A stretch of 34,870 nt of DNA from Ruminiclostridium sp. (lineage in GTDB: Bacteria; Bacillota; Clostridia; Oscillospirales; Ruminococcaceae): assembly GCA_017625405.1 (NCBI GenBank), contig JAGALB010000006.1, forward strand, positions 1 through 34,870, written 5' to 3'. Each line of letters begins with the position of its first letter. Position 1 is the stretch's first letter. The position numbers were made by a program, and so were the translations under genes. Shown here piece after piece: positions 1-7,473 of this stretch. Below the pieces are notes generated by a model, which was not told the origin of the DNA, did not search any database, and worked only from the letters and a program-made list of their open reading frames with translations.

Positions 1-155
1 AAAGGGCTTTTCCTCAGACTCCTTTCCGAAAACTTTTAATTTTAATTTAAGCCTTTGGAAGGGGGTTCGGGGGATAACCTTTCTACAGAAAGGTGTCCCA
101 CGATAAATACTTATAAAGCTTCTATATGAGTACCGCTCTTACGTGTATCCGTTTT
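1..155. other. Intergenic stretch, possible interspersed repeat
   Basis: No gene is supported here. The stretch downstream of the DUF368 stop holds a G-rich segment around 60-75 and a small hairpin at 80-95 (CCTTTC, loop TACA, GAAAGG). On the minus strand it reads as a C-rich segment followed by an A/T-rich one, the kind of non-coding sequence that is often repeated between genes in ruminococci. That last point is from memory, not from a second copy in this window. Confidence 0.3.
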
Positions 156-1310
156 TTATTCACCGACTTTTGTGTTCTTGCCTACGATGTATGCGACAAA
201 TGCACCTACCCCAAGACAGATAACGCCTGCAAGGGTTGCAAGATTAAGTCCGAAGCCTGCGGGGAAAATTACATAGATTGAGCCTGCCACAAGACCGAGA
301 ATTGCACTGTAAGTCATAAGACTGTACTTCTTCATAAGCCATGTAATCAGTCTTGCACCGAATACAAGCCCGATTACCGCACCAATACCACAGGGGATAA
401 TGATGGCGAAATCAAGGTCCTTGACTGCGCCGATAACGGTTGTGTAAACCCCTAAGGTGAGCATTACGAATGAGCCGCTTACGCCGGGAATAATCATTGC
501 AATAGCCGCAACAAACAGGGCAACCATCATTGTAAGGAAGAAAGGAACGTCCATTTTGTAGCTTACAGAGAGCTCAAAAATTTCGGGATTGATATTTCTG
601 GCGTCATAATTCCAGAAAGTAACAGTATGACTGCTGTGAGGTTCAATAACAGCACCATCTTCGTTAATAATAGCATTATGTTCGTCAATAACATCGGTTG
701 ATGTTACACCGAAAAGGCTTAAAACCTTACTTAATGTAGATTCTGAAATGATTACTTTTCCGCCTGTGGTTTGCGTAGCAGCTTTAGGGTCAAGTACACC
801 TTCAACCAAGTCAATTTCCCAGCTGTCAACTACTCTGTCGCTGTCATTGTAAATAGTGATTGAAGTATGGTCTCCGTCAATCGCTGTCTTGAAGGAATAA
901 GGCTCTGTTGAGCCGCTTTCCGCCACTGCAAGACCTACAACCGCCGCAAGACCGATTATAAACGGAACTATACAGGTAGGTCTGAACTTATCCTTGACGG
1001 TGGCGTTTCTGATAATCAGCGGAACGCTGCCGATTATAAGACCCATGAAGAACATATTTGTCTGGGTGGGGAAATTTTCAAAAAGCCAGGTTACCACAAA
1101 GGCAAAGCCTACTATTCCGAGCACTGCGCCGATTCCGAAAAAGATAAGAAATACGATATTTTTCTTTATTTCTTTAAGATTCAGTGTAAGCGCACCGCAG
1201 ACCTTGTCATAGCAACCGAAAACAACCAGCATTGTGCCGCCGCTGACGCCCGGGATAACATTGGCTATTCCGAAAACCAGTCCGTAAAGGACTGCCAGAA
1301 TATTCTGCAT
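156..1310 (-). CDS. DUF368 membrane protein (PopT-like undecaprenyl-phosphate transporter) with extracytoplasmic insert
   Basis: DUF368 proteins include PopT, which returns undecaprenyl phosphate across the membrane for cell-wall and surface polymer synthesis. The family's two inverted-topology halves are visible through the repeated signature NVIPGVSGGT (residues 17-26) and MIIPGVSGSF (272-281), each followed by further membrane segments. Length is 384 residues, against roughly 270-300 usual for the family. The excess is one hydrophilic block at about 131-253 between membrane segments. It is rich in beta-type sequence, with an N-x-S-x-x-V-x-x-W pattern near 155-164 that faintly resembles cellulose-binding beta-sandwiches. 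ATG at 1308-1310 has AAAGGAG nearby. It lies 14 bp after the P-type ATPase stop, so the two are probably cotranscribed. Family call is strong; the insert's fold is a guess. Confidence 0.85.
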   Translation of the reverse strand: MQNILAVLYGLVFGIANVIPGVSGGTMLVVFGCYDKVCGALTLNLKEIKKNIVFLIFFGIGAVLGIVGFAFVVTWLFENFPTQTNMFFMGLIIGSVPLIIRNATVKDKFRPTCIVPFIIGLAAVVGLAVAESGSTEPYSFKTAIDGDHTSITIYNDSDRVVDSWEIDLVEGVLDPKAATQTTGGKVIISESTLSKVLSLFGVTSTDVIDEHNAIINEDGAVIEPHSSHTVTFWNYDARNINPEIFELSVSYKMDVPFFLTMMVALFVAAIAMIIPGVSGSFVMLTLGVYTTVIGAVKDLDFAIIIPCGIGAVIGLVFGARLITWLMKKYSLMTYSAILGLVAGSIYVIFPAGFGLNLATLAGVICLGVGAFVAYIVGKNTKVGE

Positions 1311-1324
1311 TTATTTTTCTCCTT

Positions 1325-3862
1325 TTACTTTCTTGTGTGCTTTGCAATTTCCGAAGGAAGCTGCGATACAAGAGTGATTACAAGTGCCAGCAGAGGCATC
1401 ATTACATTGACAGCTTCAAATCCGAGGACATTGTTTACTACGGGAACAAACACCAGCAGCAGGGCAAAGAGGACTGTAATACCTGAAATAAGTCCCGCAA
1501 AGGACTGTCCTGCTCTGATTGCGTCGGTAATACTCTTTTCGGAAAGGTTTACCCAGCCTGCAATTATTATGCCGAAAACGAAAATCAGCAGGAAGTTGCT
1601 GGCTGACTGAGGCGTGAGCTGTAAAACAGTTTCATCGCTGTTTACGCCGTAGCCTGAAGAAATAAGATAGAATACAGTTTCGGCAAGAATAAGTCCCAGA
1701 GCCTGAATAAAAGGTCTGATAAAGAAGCTTTTTCTTATTCTGTTTCTTCCGATAAAGCGTGAGGAACTGATATCGGAACGTAAATCGCTGCTGTTATCAA
1801 GAAACATAAGGGATACAGCAGGAACAATAAGAATTCCGATAATGCTGTAAATAACAGGAGTGATTACCTGAGGAACGTCAAGCATGAGGTTGAGGCAGGC
1901 AAAAACCGCAAGTGTTGTAAGAGCTGTGATATTCAGGGAAATACAGCGTTTTACATTTCCGTACACCTGGCGTGCAACCTTAAGCACATCAACTATATTT
2001 TCAAAATCACCGCTTGAGGTTGTAACCTCGCAGGCTTCGCTGGCTGCCCCTGAACTATCGGCGGTTGTGATACCGATGTCCGCCTGTTCAAGGATATTGC
2101 TGTCAATATTCTCGCCGCCGTATGCAACTACGATTTCGCCTGAATCCTGAAGCTTCTTTATAATATCCATTTTCTGGCCGGGAGTTACTCTTGCAAAAAT
2201 GCCCACGTCGCTAAGGTCAATTCTTTCATCCGATGCAAACTGTTCGCCTGTAACAATACCTTCGTTCTTTATGCCTATCTTACGTGCGATGGAAAGGGCG
2301 GTTTCAGGGCTGTCGCCTGTGGTCATGACAACTCTGATGCCTGCCTTCACGCAGGAACGTATAGCATAGGGAATATTATCCTTTGTGGGAGTATCGAAAG
2401 CCATGAGTCCGATGAACTTATAGCGGATATTTCTGAGGGATTTCGGGATTTCATCCTCTTCGGAAAGCTGCACGAATGCCACAACAAAGGTTATATAGCC
2501 CTGCTTTTCGTATGTGATTTTCTTGTTCTGTACAGTATAAAGCAGGTCGGAAGGAACATCGCAGAGTGAAAGCATTACATCGGGTGAGCCCTTTACGCAG
2601 AGGAGTCTTGAGCCGTTTACATTCCAGAGGTTTCCCGAAATGCCCACTGCGCTGTCAAAAGGATATTCCTTGATAAGCTCATTTTCCTGAAGCTCCGCAA
2701 CATCTGTACCCTTGAAGGTGGCATTGAGGATGATGGCCTGGTCGATATGGTCGGCCGTATGCTTCTTTTCACATGAAAGCACGGATACATTGGTCATCAT
2801 CTGTTCGTTTGCGGCAAGCTCGTCCGCAAGCTCAAGATGACCCTTGGCAATATCACCCGTCTTATCTATACATATGCAGGTAACTGCGCTCATATGCTCG
2901 ATTGCGGTAAGATTTTTTACCTGGGCGTTTCTTTCGCTCAGTCTTTTTACACCCTTTATGTAGTAAAGTCTGATAGTCGTTTCAAGCTCTGCGGGAATAA
3001 AGCAGAGCGCAAAGGCGATTGCGGGATAGAAGGTGTTATAGATAGTGTTCAGCAGAGGGTTTTCCGCATAAATGTCGATTGCGGTAAAACGGAACAATGC
3101 CGAAAAGGCAAGTATAACCGCCGCCGCAATGTTAAGCACCCGGCTTACACGTCTTACGGTCTTTTCCGCAGAGGTGTAGTAAACATCGGTTTCCTCGGCA
3201 TTGCCGTAGGTTTTGAAAAGCTTTGTATCAACACCTGTGGCGGTGACTCTCGCAGCAAGTCTGCCGCTTACAATCTTTGTGCCTTTATAAATACAGCTTC
3301 TCTTCAGCTCTTCATTCAGGCTGTCTGCGCCTGTGATTTTCTGTACAGGCTTGCGGCTTCCTGTAAATACGCTTTCGTCAACTGTAAGGTCGTATATTTC
3401 CAGCAGATGTGCGTCCGCAGGAACATTCTCCCCTTCTTCAAGTATGATTATATCATCGGGAACAAGAAGCTCACGGTGAACCTCGCATATCTTACCGTCA
3501 CGGACAACATTGCAGAAAACCTTTGAGCGCTGTCTTATCCTGATATATTCTTCGTCGCATTTTTTGCCCTTGATGGTTTCAACCGCGACAAAAACCGCAG
3601 ATAAAACCGCAAGGATAATCCCTGCAACAAGCTCTCCGTACAAAAAGCTCAGCACCGAAGCTGCCACAAGCAGAACGAATTTCAGAGTAAATATAGTTCT
3701 GAAGACAGAATAGCCCTTTTCCTTTTCTTCGTGCTTGCTTTCGCTGTTATATCCGTACAGCTTTATATTTTCATTTACCTTGGTGTCGTTAAGACCTATG
3801 TATTCATTTTTAAAATCACTTAAAACTGCCAAAATGTACGTCCTTTCCATAATAATTGCCAT
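1325..3862 (-). CDS. P-type ATPase-like protein with degenerate catalytic motifs
   Basis: The layout follows P2-type cation pumps: N-terminal cation-ATPase region, two early membrane segments (about 55-97), actuator domain, membrane pair with the M4 motif, phosphorylation and nucleotide-binding domains, and C-terminal membrane segments. The phosphorylated Asp survives as D333 in DKTG, as do KGSP (424-427) and TGD (515-517). Other core motifs do not. TGES is TGSR (167-170), losing the Glu that drives dephosphorylation. DKTGT is DKTGD. PEGL in M4 is PAEL (290-293). The hinge GDGxND is GGENID (582-587), losing the first Asp and the Asn. A normal pump cycle is unlikely. It may be a regulatory or scaffold relative, a flippase-like protein, or a decaying gene, although the frame is open for 845 codons. 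The start is uncertain: ATG at 3860-3862 or 3848-3850, neither with a clear ribosome site. Confidence 0.8.
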   Translation of the reverse strand: MAIIMERTYILAVLSDFKNEYIGLNDTKVNENIKLYGYNSESKHEEKEKGYSVFRTIFTLKFVLLVAASVLSFLYGELVAGIILAVLSAVFVAVETIKGKKCDEEYIRIRQRSKVFCNVVRDGKICEVHRELLVPDDIIILEEGENVPADAHLLEIYDLTVDESVFTGSRKPVQKITGADSLNEELKRSCIYKGTKIVSGRLAARVTATGVDTKLFKTYGNAEETDVYYTSAEKTVRRVSRVLNIAAAVILAFSALFRFTAIDIYAENPLLNTIYNTFYPAIAFALCFIPAELETTIRLYYIKGVKRLSERNAQVKNLTAIEHMSAVTCICIDKTGDIAKGHLELADELAANEQMMTNVSVLSCEKKHTADHIDQAIILNATFKGTDVAELQENELIKEYPFDSAVGISGNLWNVNGSRLLCVKGSPDVMLSLCDVPSDLLYTVQNKKITYEKQGYITFVVAFVQLSEEDEIPKSLRNIRYKFIGLMAFDTPTKDNIPYAIRSCVKAGIRVVMTTGDSPETALSIARKIGIKNEGIVTGEQFASDERIDLSDVGIFARVTPGQKMDIIKKLQDSGEIVVAYGGENIDSNILEQADIGITTADSSGAASEACEVTTSSGDFENIVDVLKVARQVYGNVKRCISLNITALTTLAVFACLNLMLDVPQVITPVIYSIIGILIVPAVSLMFLDNSSDLRSDISSSRFIGRNRIRKSFFIRPFIQALGLILAETVFYLISSGYGVNSDETVLQLTPQSASNFLLIFVFGIIIAGWVNLSEKSITDAIRAGQSFAGLISGITVLFALLLVFVPVVNNVLGFEAVNVMMPLLALVITLVSQLPSEIAKHTRK

Positions 3863-3939
3863 AATTGCCGGAAAATCATTCTAAAAATGTATTATACCAT
3901 ATTATTTTATAAATTGCAACAGCGTTTTACGTAAATCTC

Positions 3940-4049
3940 TGCGGGGCGGCACGCCGCCTTGCCCTTCGGGCAAGGCTACATCTGTGCGGCGGCAAAGCCG
4001 CCGCACAGATGGCGGTTTGCTTCGCAAACCGCAGGCGTGCCGCCCCGCA
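3940..4049. repeat. Cloverleaf-shaped 110-bp palindromic element
   Basis: A 16-bp perfect outer stem (3940-3955 with 4034-4049) encloses three perfect hairpins: 3956-3964/3968-3976 (9 bp, loop TTC), 3979-3993/3997-4011 (15 bp, loop AAA) and 4012-4020/4024-4032 (9 bp, loop TTC). Only TA (3977-3978) and A (4033) stay unpaired at the junction. It is very GC-rich in an A/T-richer gap between the NlpC-like gene and the P-type ATPase gene. No protein or known RNA is recognised. It resembles a REP/MITE-type element more than a terminator. Confidence 0.85.
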
Positions 4050-4079
4050 CCCGTACCGCTGTTTTTACCCCTGAAAACG

Positions 4080-4112
4080 AAAACCTGCAAAGCCGTGGAC
4101 TCTGCAGGTTTT
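4080..4112. terminator. Intrinsic terminator downstream of the NlpC-like gene
   Basis: A 10-bp stem (4080-4089 with 4103-4112) with a 13-nt loop. On the minus strand it follows the NlpC/P60-like stop by about 40 bp and ends in TTTTCGTTTTC. On the plus strand it also runs into T residues, so it may work both ways. Confidence 0.65.
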
Positions 4113-4150
4113 TCGTATTTATTTTATGGAAGGATAAACTCCGTATGGTG

Positions 4151-4723
4151 TCATAAACTGAGTGCCGTTACAAAACGGCTCTGCCAGTAGGGTGCGGTTA
4201 TATCCGCAGACTTTACCTTTTCGCCGGGATAAGGGGAATAAATCATAGTTCCGCTTCCCGTGTAAATTCCGCCGAAGGAAGCCCTGCCGCCCGGCTCATC
4301 GGAAAAGTAAAGTACATCACCCGCTTTGATTTCTTCGATTCCCACGGTCGAGCCCCATTCAAGCTGTCCGCTTATCTGTCTGGGGCAGGCGATATATCCG
4401 TTTTCACGAAGAACATAGTATATAAATCCCGAATTGTCGAAGCCTTCGGAGGGTTCATCGCCGCCCTCGGCAAATTCTATACCCATAAGTGCCTCAGCCG
4501 TGGCAACAATCCCGTTTGTCTGTGTGCTGTCCGTAATAATCACGGGCGGAGCTGTTGCCGGAACAGTTGTTGTCATCATCTCCTGCGGCGGCGGAACCGT
4601 CGCAGGAGAATCCAACGTGGTGGTCTGAGGAGTTTCCGTCTGGGCTTCGGCGTGGTAATCTGACGTAAAAATTATTATAAGCGCCAGCAGTACGAAGACT
4701 GCCGCAAAAATATATTTTTTCAT
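4151..4723 (-). CDS. NlpC/P60-like secreted protein lacking catalytic Cys and His (pseudoenzyme)
   Basis: An N-terminal membrane anchor or signal (residues 5-20) is followed by a Thr/Pro-rich linker (about 30-65) and an NlpC/P60-like domain (about 70-190). The fold signature is recognisable: a segment matching the family's DCSGF block, a PRQISGQ segment, AGDVLYF where active members have PGDLVFF, and GGIYTGSG where they have HVGIYIG. At the catalytic positions the Cys of DCSGF is Asn97 (FDNSGF) and the His of HVGIY is Phe150. Peptidoglycan endopeptidase activity is therefore not expected; a binding or regulatory role is more likely. The gene lies downstream of ypeB on the same strand but has its own promoter. 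No strong ribosome site is visible before the ATG at 4721-4723. The assignment rests on motif order and should be confirmed by structure prediction. Confidence 0.7.
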   Translation of the reverse strand: MKKYIFAAVFVLLALIIIFTSDYHAEAQTETPQTTTLDSPATVPPPQEMMTTTVPATAPPVIITDSTQTNGIVATAEALMGIEFAEGGDEPSEGFDNSGFIYYVLRENGYIACPRQISGQLEWGSTVGIEEIKAGDVLYFSDEPGGRASFGGIYTGSGTMIYSPYPGEKVKSADITAPYWQSRFVTALSL

Positions 4724-4762
4724 TTGATGTTCCGTAAGAAGCTTTGTTTATCTTCTGTTATC

Positions 4763-4850
4763 ATTATATTCCTTTTATGCTCAGAATGCAATAACAAACT
4801 GGTTACAATTTTATGTCAATTCGGTTACAAAATCGGCGAAAAGGTTACAA
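4763..4850 (-). promoter_or_regulatory. Promoter with three phased TTGTAACC boxes
   Basis: On the minus strand, TTGCAT (4786-4791), a 17-nt spacer and TATAAT (4763-4768) form a good promoter for the NlpC-like gene. Upstream are three copies of TTGTAACC, read as GGTTACAA on the plus strand at 4801-4808, 4823-4830 and 4843-4850. Their 22- and 20-bp spacing is close to two helical turns. The boxes sit upstream of the -35, an activator-like position. Confidence 0.55.
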
Positions 4851-4860
4851 TTTGTAACTT

Positions 4861-6177
4861 TTACACTGTAAGCGTACCGTTCTTTGAAATCTGAAGCAGT
4901 AAAATCTGTTCTTCCTGACCTGTTACAGCATTGATATAGACAAGCACATTCTGTCCGCTTTCGCCTGTGCACTGTACTTCATAGCAGAAAATCTCGTTCT
5001 GTCCGCCTGAGGGAATAACGCAGAGGTCGGCATCCAGAACACGCAGATTCTTCGATACAAGGCTTATTGCCTTTTCCTCGGAAATTCTGGGGGCAGGCAG
5101 GTCACGCACCCTGTGGTTTGTAAGATAACCACGCATATCAAAGGAAAGAATCTCGCCGTTATCAAGGGCAACGCCGATTTTTATAAGGTCGGTGTACATT
5201 GTTACATCGTTCTGTTCGGCGGCAAAGTTGATAATGCAGACTCCTCCCTGTATTTCATAATATGTGTCCTCTGCATTCATTATTCCCAGTCTTTCCAGAT
5301 ATTCCCCGGCAATTTCCGTTGCTCTGCCTGCGGTTATCTTCTGCTCGTTTACAGCTCTGCCTGCAAGCATATAGGAGAAATATCCGCCGTTTTTGGTTAC
5401 CGCAATGGTAAATCTGTCGTTTTCAAACACGTATGACGGCATTTTTCCGCTTTCGTCGCCTGTTCTGCTGAGATTGTCCGCACCTGTGAGCTTTACCGCA
5501 CGGCGAAGAGCCTCTTCCTCGGAAATTTCCTTTTCACCCTCCAGCATAACGGGATTCTTCTCCATTATATGGTCTGAAAAAGGACCGTCATAAATCAGTG
5601 ACGGATAGTTGTTGTCCAGGTTTTCAAAATCCTTGAAACCGTCGGTGACGGTTACCTCCTGAGAATCGGGAGCAACCCTGCCGAAAGTGATGTTGCCGTC
5701 ACGTATTCTTTCTTCCACCTGCCACATGCTTCCGCTTAAATTTACCGCATAATCATACAGCACGGATATGTTTGATTTTTCCTCTTCGGAAAGCTGTCCG
5801 CCCGAAGCGCATTTTTCGGCAAGCGCTTTTGAATAATTGCCTACCTGGGATAAAAAGCGGTAAGTCTGTTCTAAATCCAGTTCTTCGATAGGAAGCTGGG
5901 AAAGAGCGCTTTTTGCGGTAGCGGCGTCGCTTACCAGCTTTGAGGATAAATCAGACAGCATGCTGATGCTGTTTGTATACATCCCCTTTTCAAGGTTGTT
6001 CTTTATGTTGTCAAGGTTAAGAGAAATATCCTCAACAGCTCTCATATAGCTGTACTCCAGATTCCGCTGGGCGGTCCTTGCCTGTCCGTACTGAATGCCC
6101 GCAAAAACCGCAAGGGCAGTGACGGAGGCTACGGAAAAGGTTATTACTCTTGCGAAGCTGCGTTTGGTTATAGTCAT
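4861..6177 (-). CDS. ypeB: Germination protein YpeB
   Basis: YpeB is the spore-membrane partner that stabilises the cortex-lytic enzyme SleB in Bacillus and Clostridia. The protein has an N-terminal membrane segment (about 8-27), a helical region rich in Asn/Ser/Leu that contains the NLEYSYMRAVEDISLNLDNI stretch and a NLSGSMWQVEERIRDG block typical of the family, then C-terminal PepSY-type repeats. At 438 residues it is near the usual length of about 450. The ATG at 6175-6177 is preferred over the one at 6184-6186, because AAGGA (6187-6191) is 9 nt from the former and almost touches the latter. No sleB gene lies upstream, where Bacillus has it; an NlpC-like pseudoenzyme lies downstream instead. 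This suggests a spore former, or a descendant of one. Confidence 0.88.
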   Translation of the reverse strand: MTITKRSFARVITFSVASVTALAVFAGIQYGQARTAQRNLEYSYMRAVEDISLNLDNIKNNLEKGMYTNSISMLSDLSSKLVSDAATAKSALSQLPIEELDLEQTYRFLSQVGNYSKALAEKCASGGQLSEEEKSNISVLYDYAVNLSGSMWQVEERIRDGNITFGRVAPDSQEVTVTDGFKDFENLDNNYPSLIYDGPFSDHIMEKNPVMLEGEKEISEEEALRRAVKLTGADNLSRTGDESGKMPSYVFENDRFTIAVTKNGGYFSYMLAGRAVNEQKITAGRATEIAGEYLERLGIMNAEDTYYEIQGGVCIINFAAEQNDVTMYTDLIKIGVALDNGEILSFDMRGYLTNHRVRDLPAPRISEEKAISLVSKNLRVLDADLCVIPSGGQNEIFCYEVQCTGESGQNVLVYINAVTGQEEQILLLQISKNGTLTV

Positions 6178-6186
6178 ATAAATCAT

Positions 6187-6362
6187 TCCTTTCTTAAAGT
6201 AACCTGAAATTACAGGTACTCATTTAACTATATTTTTGTGCAATTTTTTCTTAATATACTATTTAATATTTTAACAAAATGTGGTATAATATTTATAATT
6301 GTGTTTTAAACGCAACAAAATTATGTTTTAAACAGTGTTATAATAGTAAAGGACTGAAAAAC
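6187..6362. promoter_or_regulatory. Divergent ypeB / cysteine desulfurase control region
   Basis: This A/T-rich gap holds TATAAT at 6285-6290 and 6339-6344 on the plus strand, neither with a convincing -35. A direct repeat TGTTTTAAAC occurs at 6302-6311 and 6324-6333, 22 bp apart and just upstream of the second TATAAT. On the ypeB side there is a short dyad, ACCTG and CAGGT, at 6202-6217. Confidence 0.4.
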
Positions 6363-7463
6363 TTGATATATCTTGACAACTGTGCCACCACCCGTCCCTG
6401 TGACGAAGCAATAAAGGCGGTATGCGAAAATATGTCGGAAAATTTCGGCAACCCTTCCTCTCTCCACAAGGCGGGAATCGAAGCCGAAAAGGTTCTGAAA
6501 TCTGCAAAAAAGACGATTTTAAATAAGCTGGGTCTTGATGGTGAAATCTATTTCACCTCGGGCGCTACCGAAAGCAACAATACCGCAATTCTCGGTACGG
6601 CAAAAGCCTACAAGCATAACGGCCGCAGAATCGTCACCACCGCTATGGAGCACCCCAGCGTTGCCGAGCCCATAAATAAGCTCTGCGAGCAGGGATATAC
6701 AGCGGTAAGACTTGCGCCGAAGGATTATGAGAATTTTGAACAGGCAATTATAGATGCGGTGGATTCAGATACATATCTTGTAAGCGTTATGTGGGTCAAC
6801 AACGAAACGGGCTATATTACCGATACGGCGAAAATCTACAACGGCGTAAAGCGCAAGAACCCGAAAACAATCGTCCATGTTGACGCAGTACAGGGCTTCT
6901 GCAAGCTTCCCTCAAAAACTCTCAAGGCTGATTTCGTCAGCATTTCTGCACATAAAGTCCACGGCACAAAGGGCGTAGGGGCGCTTTTCGTTGCAAAGGG
7001 TATGCGTTTTGAGCCGCTTTTATACGGCGGAGGTCAGCAGAAAAATCTGCGCTCGGGAACTGAGGCGGTAGATCTGATTGCAGGCTTTGAAGCTGCGGTA
7101 AAGGCTTATCCCGACTGCCGTGAAAAATACGAAAAGCTTAACACTCTCCTTCAGGAAAGGCTTTCCGCCTATGAAGGAATCACAATAAACAGTTTCAATA
7201 ATTCAAAGAATATTCTCAATTTCTCCGTAAAGGGAGTAAGAAGCGAGATAATGCTTCATTTTCTCGAAGAAAGCGGAATCTACGTTTCCAGTGGCTCGGC
7301 CTGCTCAAAGGGCAAGACAAGCGGAGTGCTTGCCGCCTTCGGCGTCAGCGATGAAAACGCAGACAGCGCTATAAGAGCAAGCTTCTGCCCCGAAACCACG
7401 GAAAGCGATATTGAAGCTCTTGCGGAACAGATAGGCAGGGGCATTGAAAGATTCAGAAGATAA
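6363..7463 (+). CDS. Cysteine desulfurase (NifS/IscS family), sulfur donor for ThiI
   Basis: This PLP enzyme takes sulfur from cysteine as an enzyme persulfide. Visible motifs are LDNCATTRP near the N-terminus, SGATESNN, the His of MEHPS (residue 97), the Asp of HVDAVQ (174), the PLP lysine of SAHK (198) and the loop cysteine of SSGSACSKG (314). A TTG start at 6363-6365 is chosen. It gives the family's usual N-terminus (LIYLDN) and has AAAGG about 10 nt upstream. The ATG at 6279 would add 28 residues unlike the family and overlap the promoter region. A 10-bp gap separates it from thiI, the same arrangement as nifZ-thiI in Bacillus subtilis, so its main partner is probably ThiI in 4-thiouridine formation. 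Confidence 0.88.
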   Translation: MIYLDNCATTRPCDEAIKAVCENMSENFGNPSSLHKAGIEAEKVLKSAKKTILNKLGLDGEIYFTSGATESNNTAILGTAKAYKHNGRRIVTTAMEHPSVAEPINKLCEQGYTAVRLAPKDYENFEQAIIDAVDSDTYLVSVMWVNNETGYITDTAKIYNGVKRKNPKTIVHVDAVQGFCKLPSKTLKADFVSISAHKVHGTKGVGALFVAKGMRFEPLLYGGGQQKNLRSGTEAVDLIAGFEAAVKAYPDCREKYEKLNTLLQERLSAYEGITINSFNNSKNILNFSVKGVRSEIMLHFLEESGIYVSSGSACSKGKTSGVLAAFGVSDENADSAIRASFCPETTESDIEALAEQIGRGIERFRR

Positions 7464-7473
7464 GGAGTACATC

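Noticed and set aside
3902-4190. Short frames on both strands through the cloverleaf element
   Set aside because: They are palindrome-encoded Arg/Pro/Gly-rich frames with no ribosome site; the DNA structure explains the open frame.
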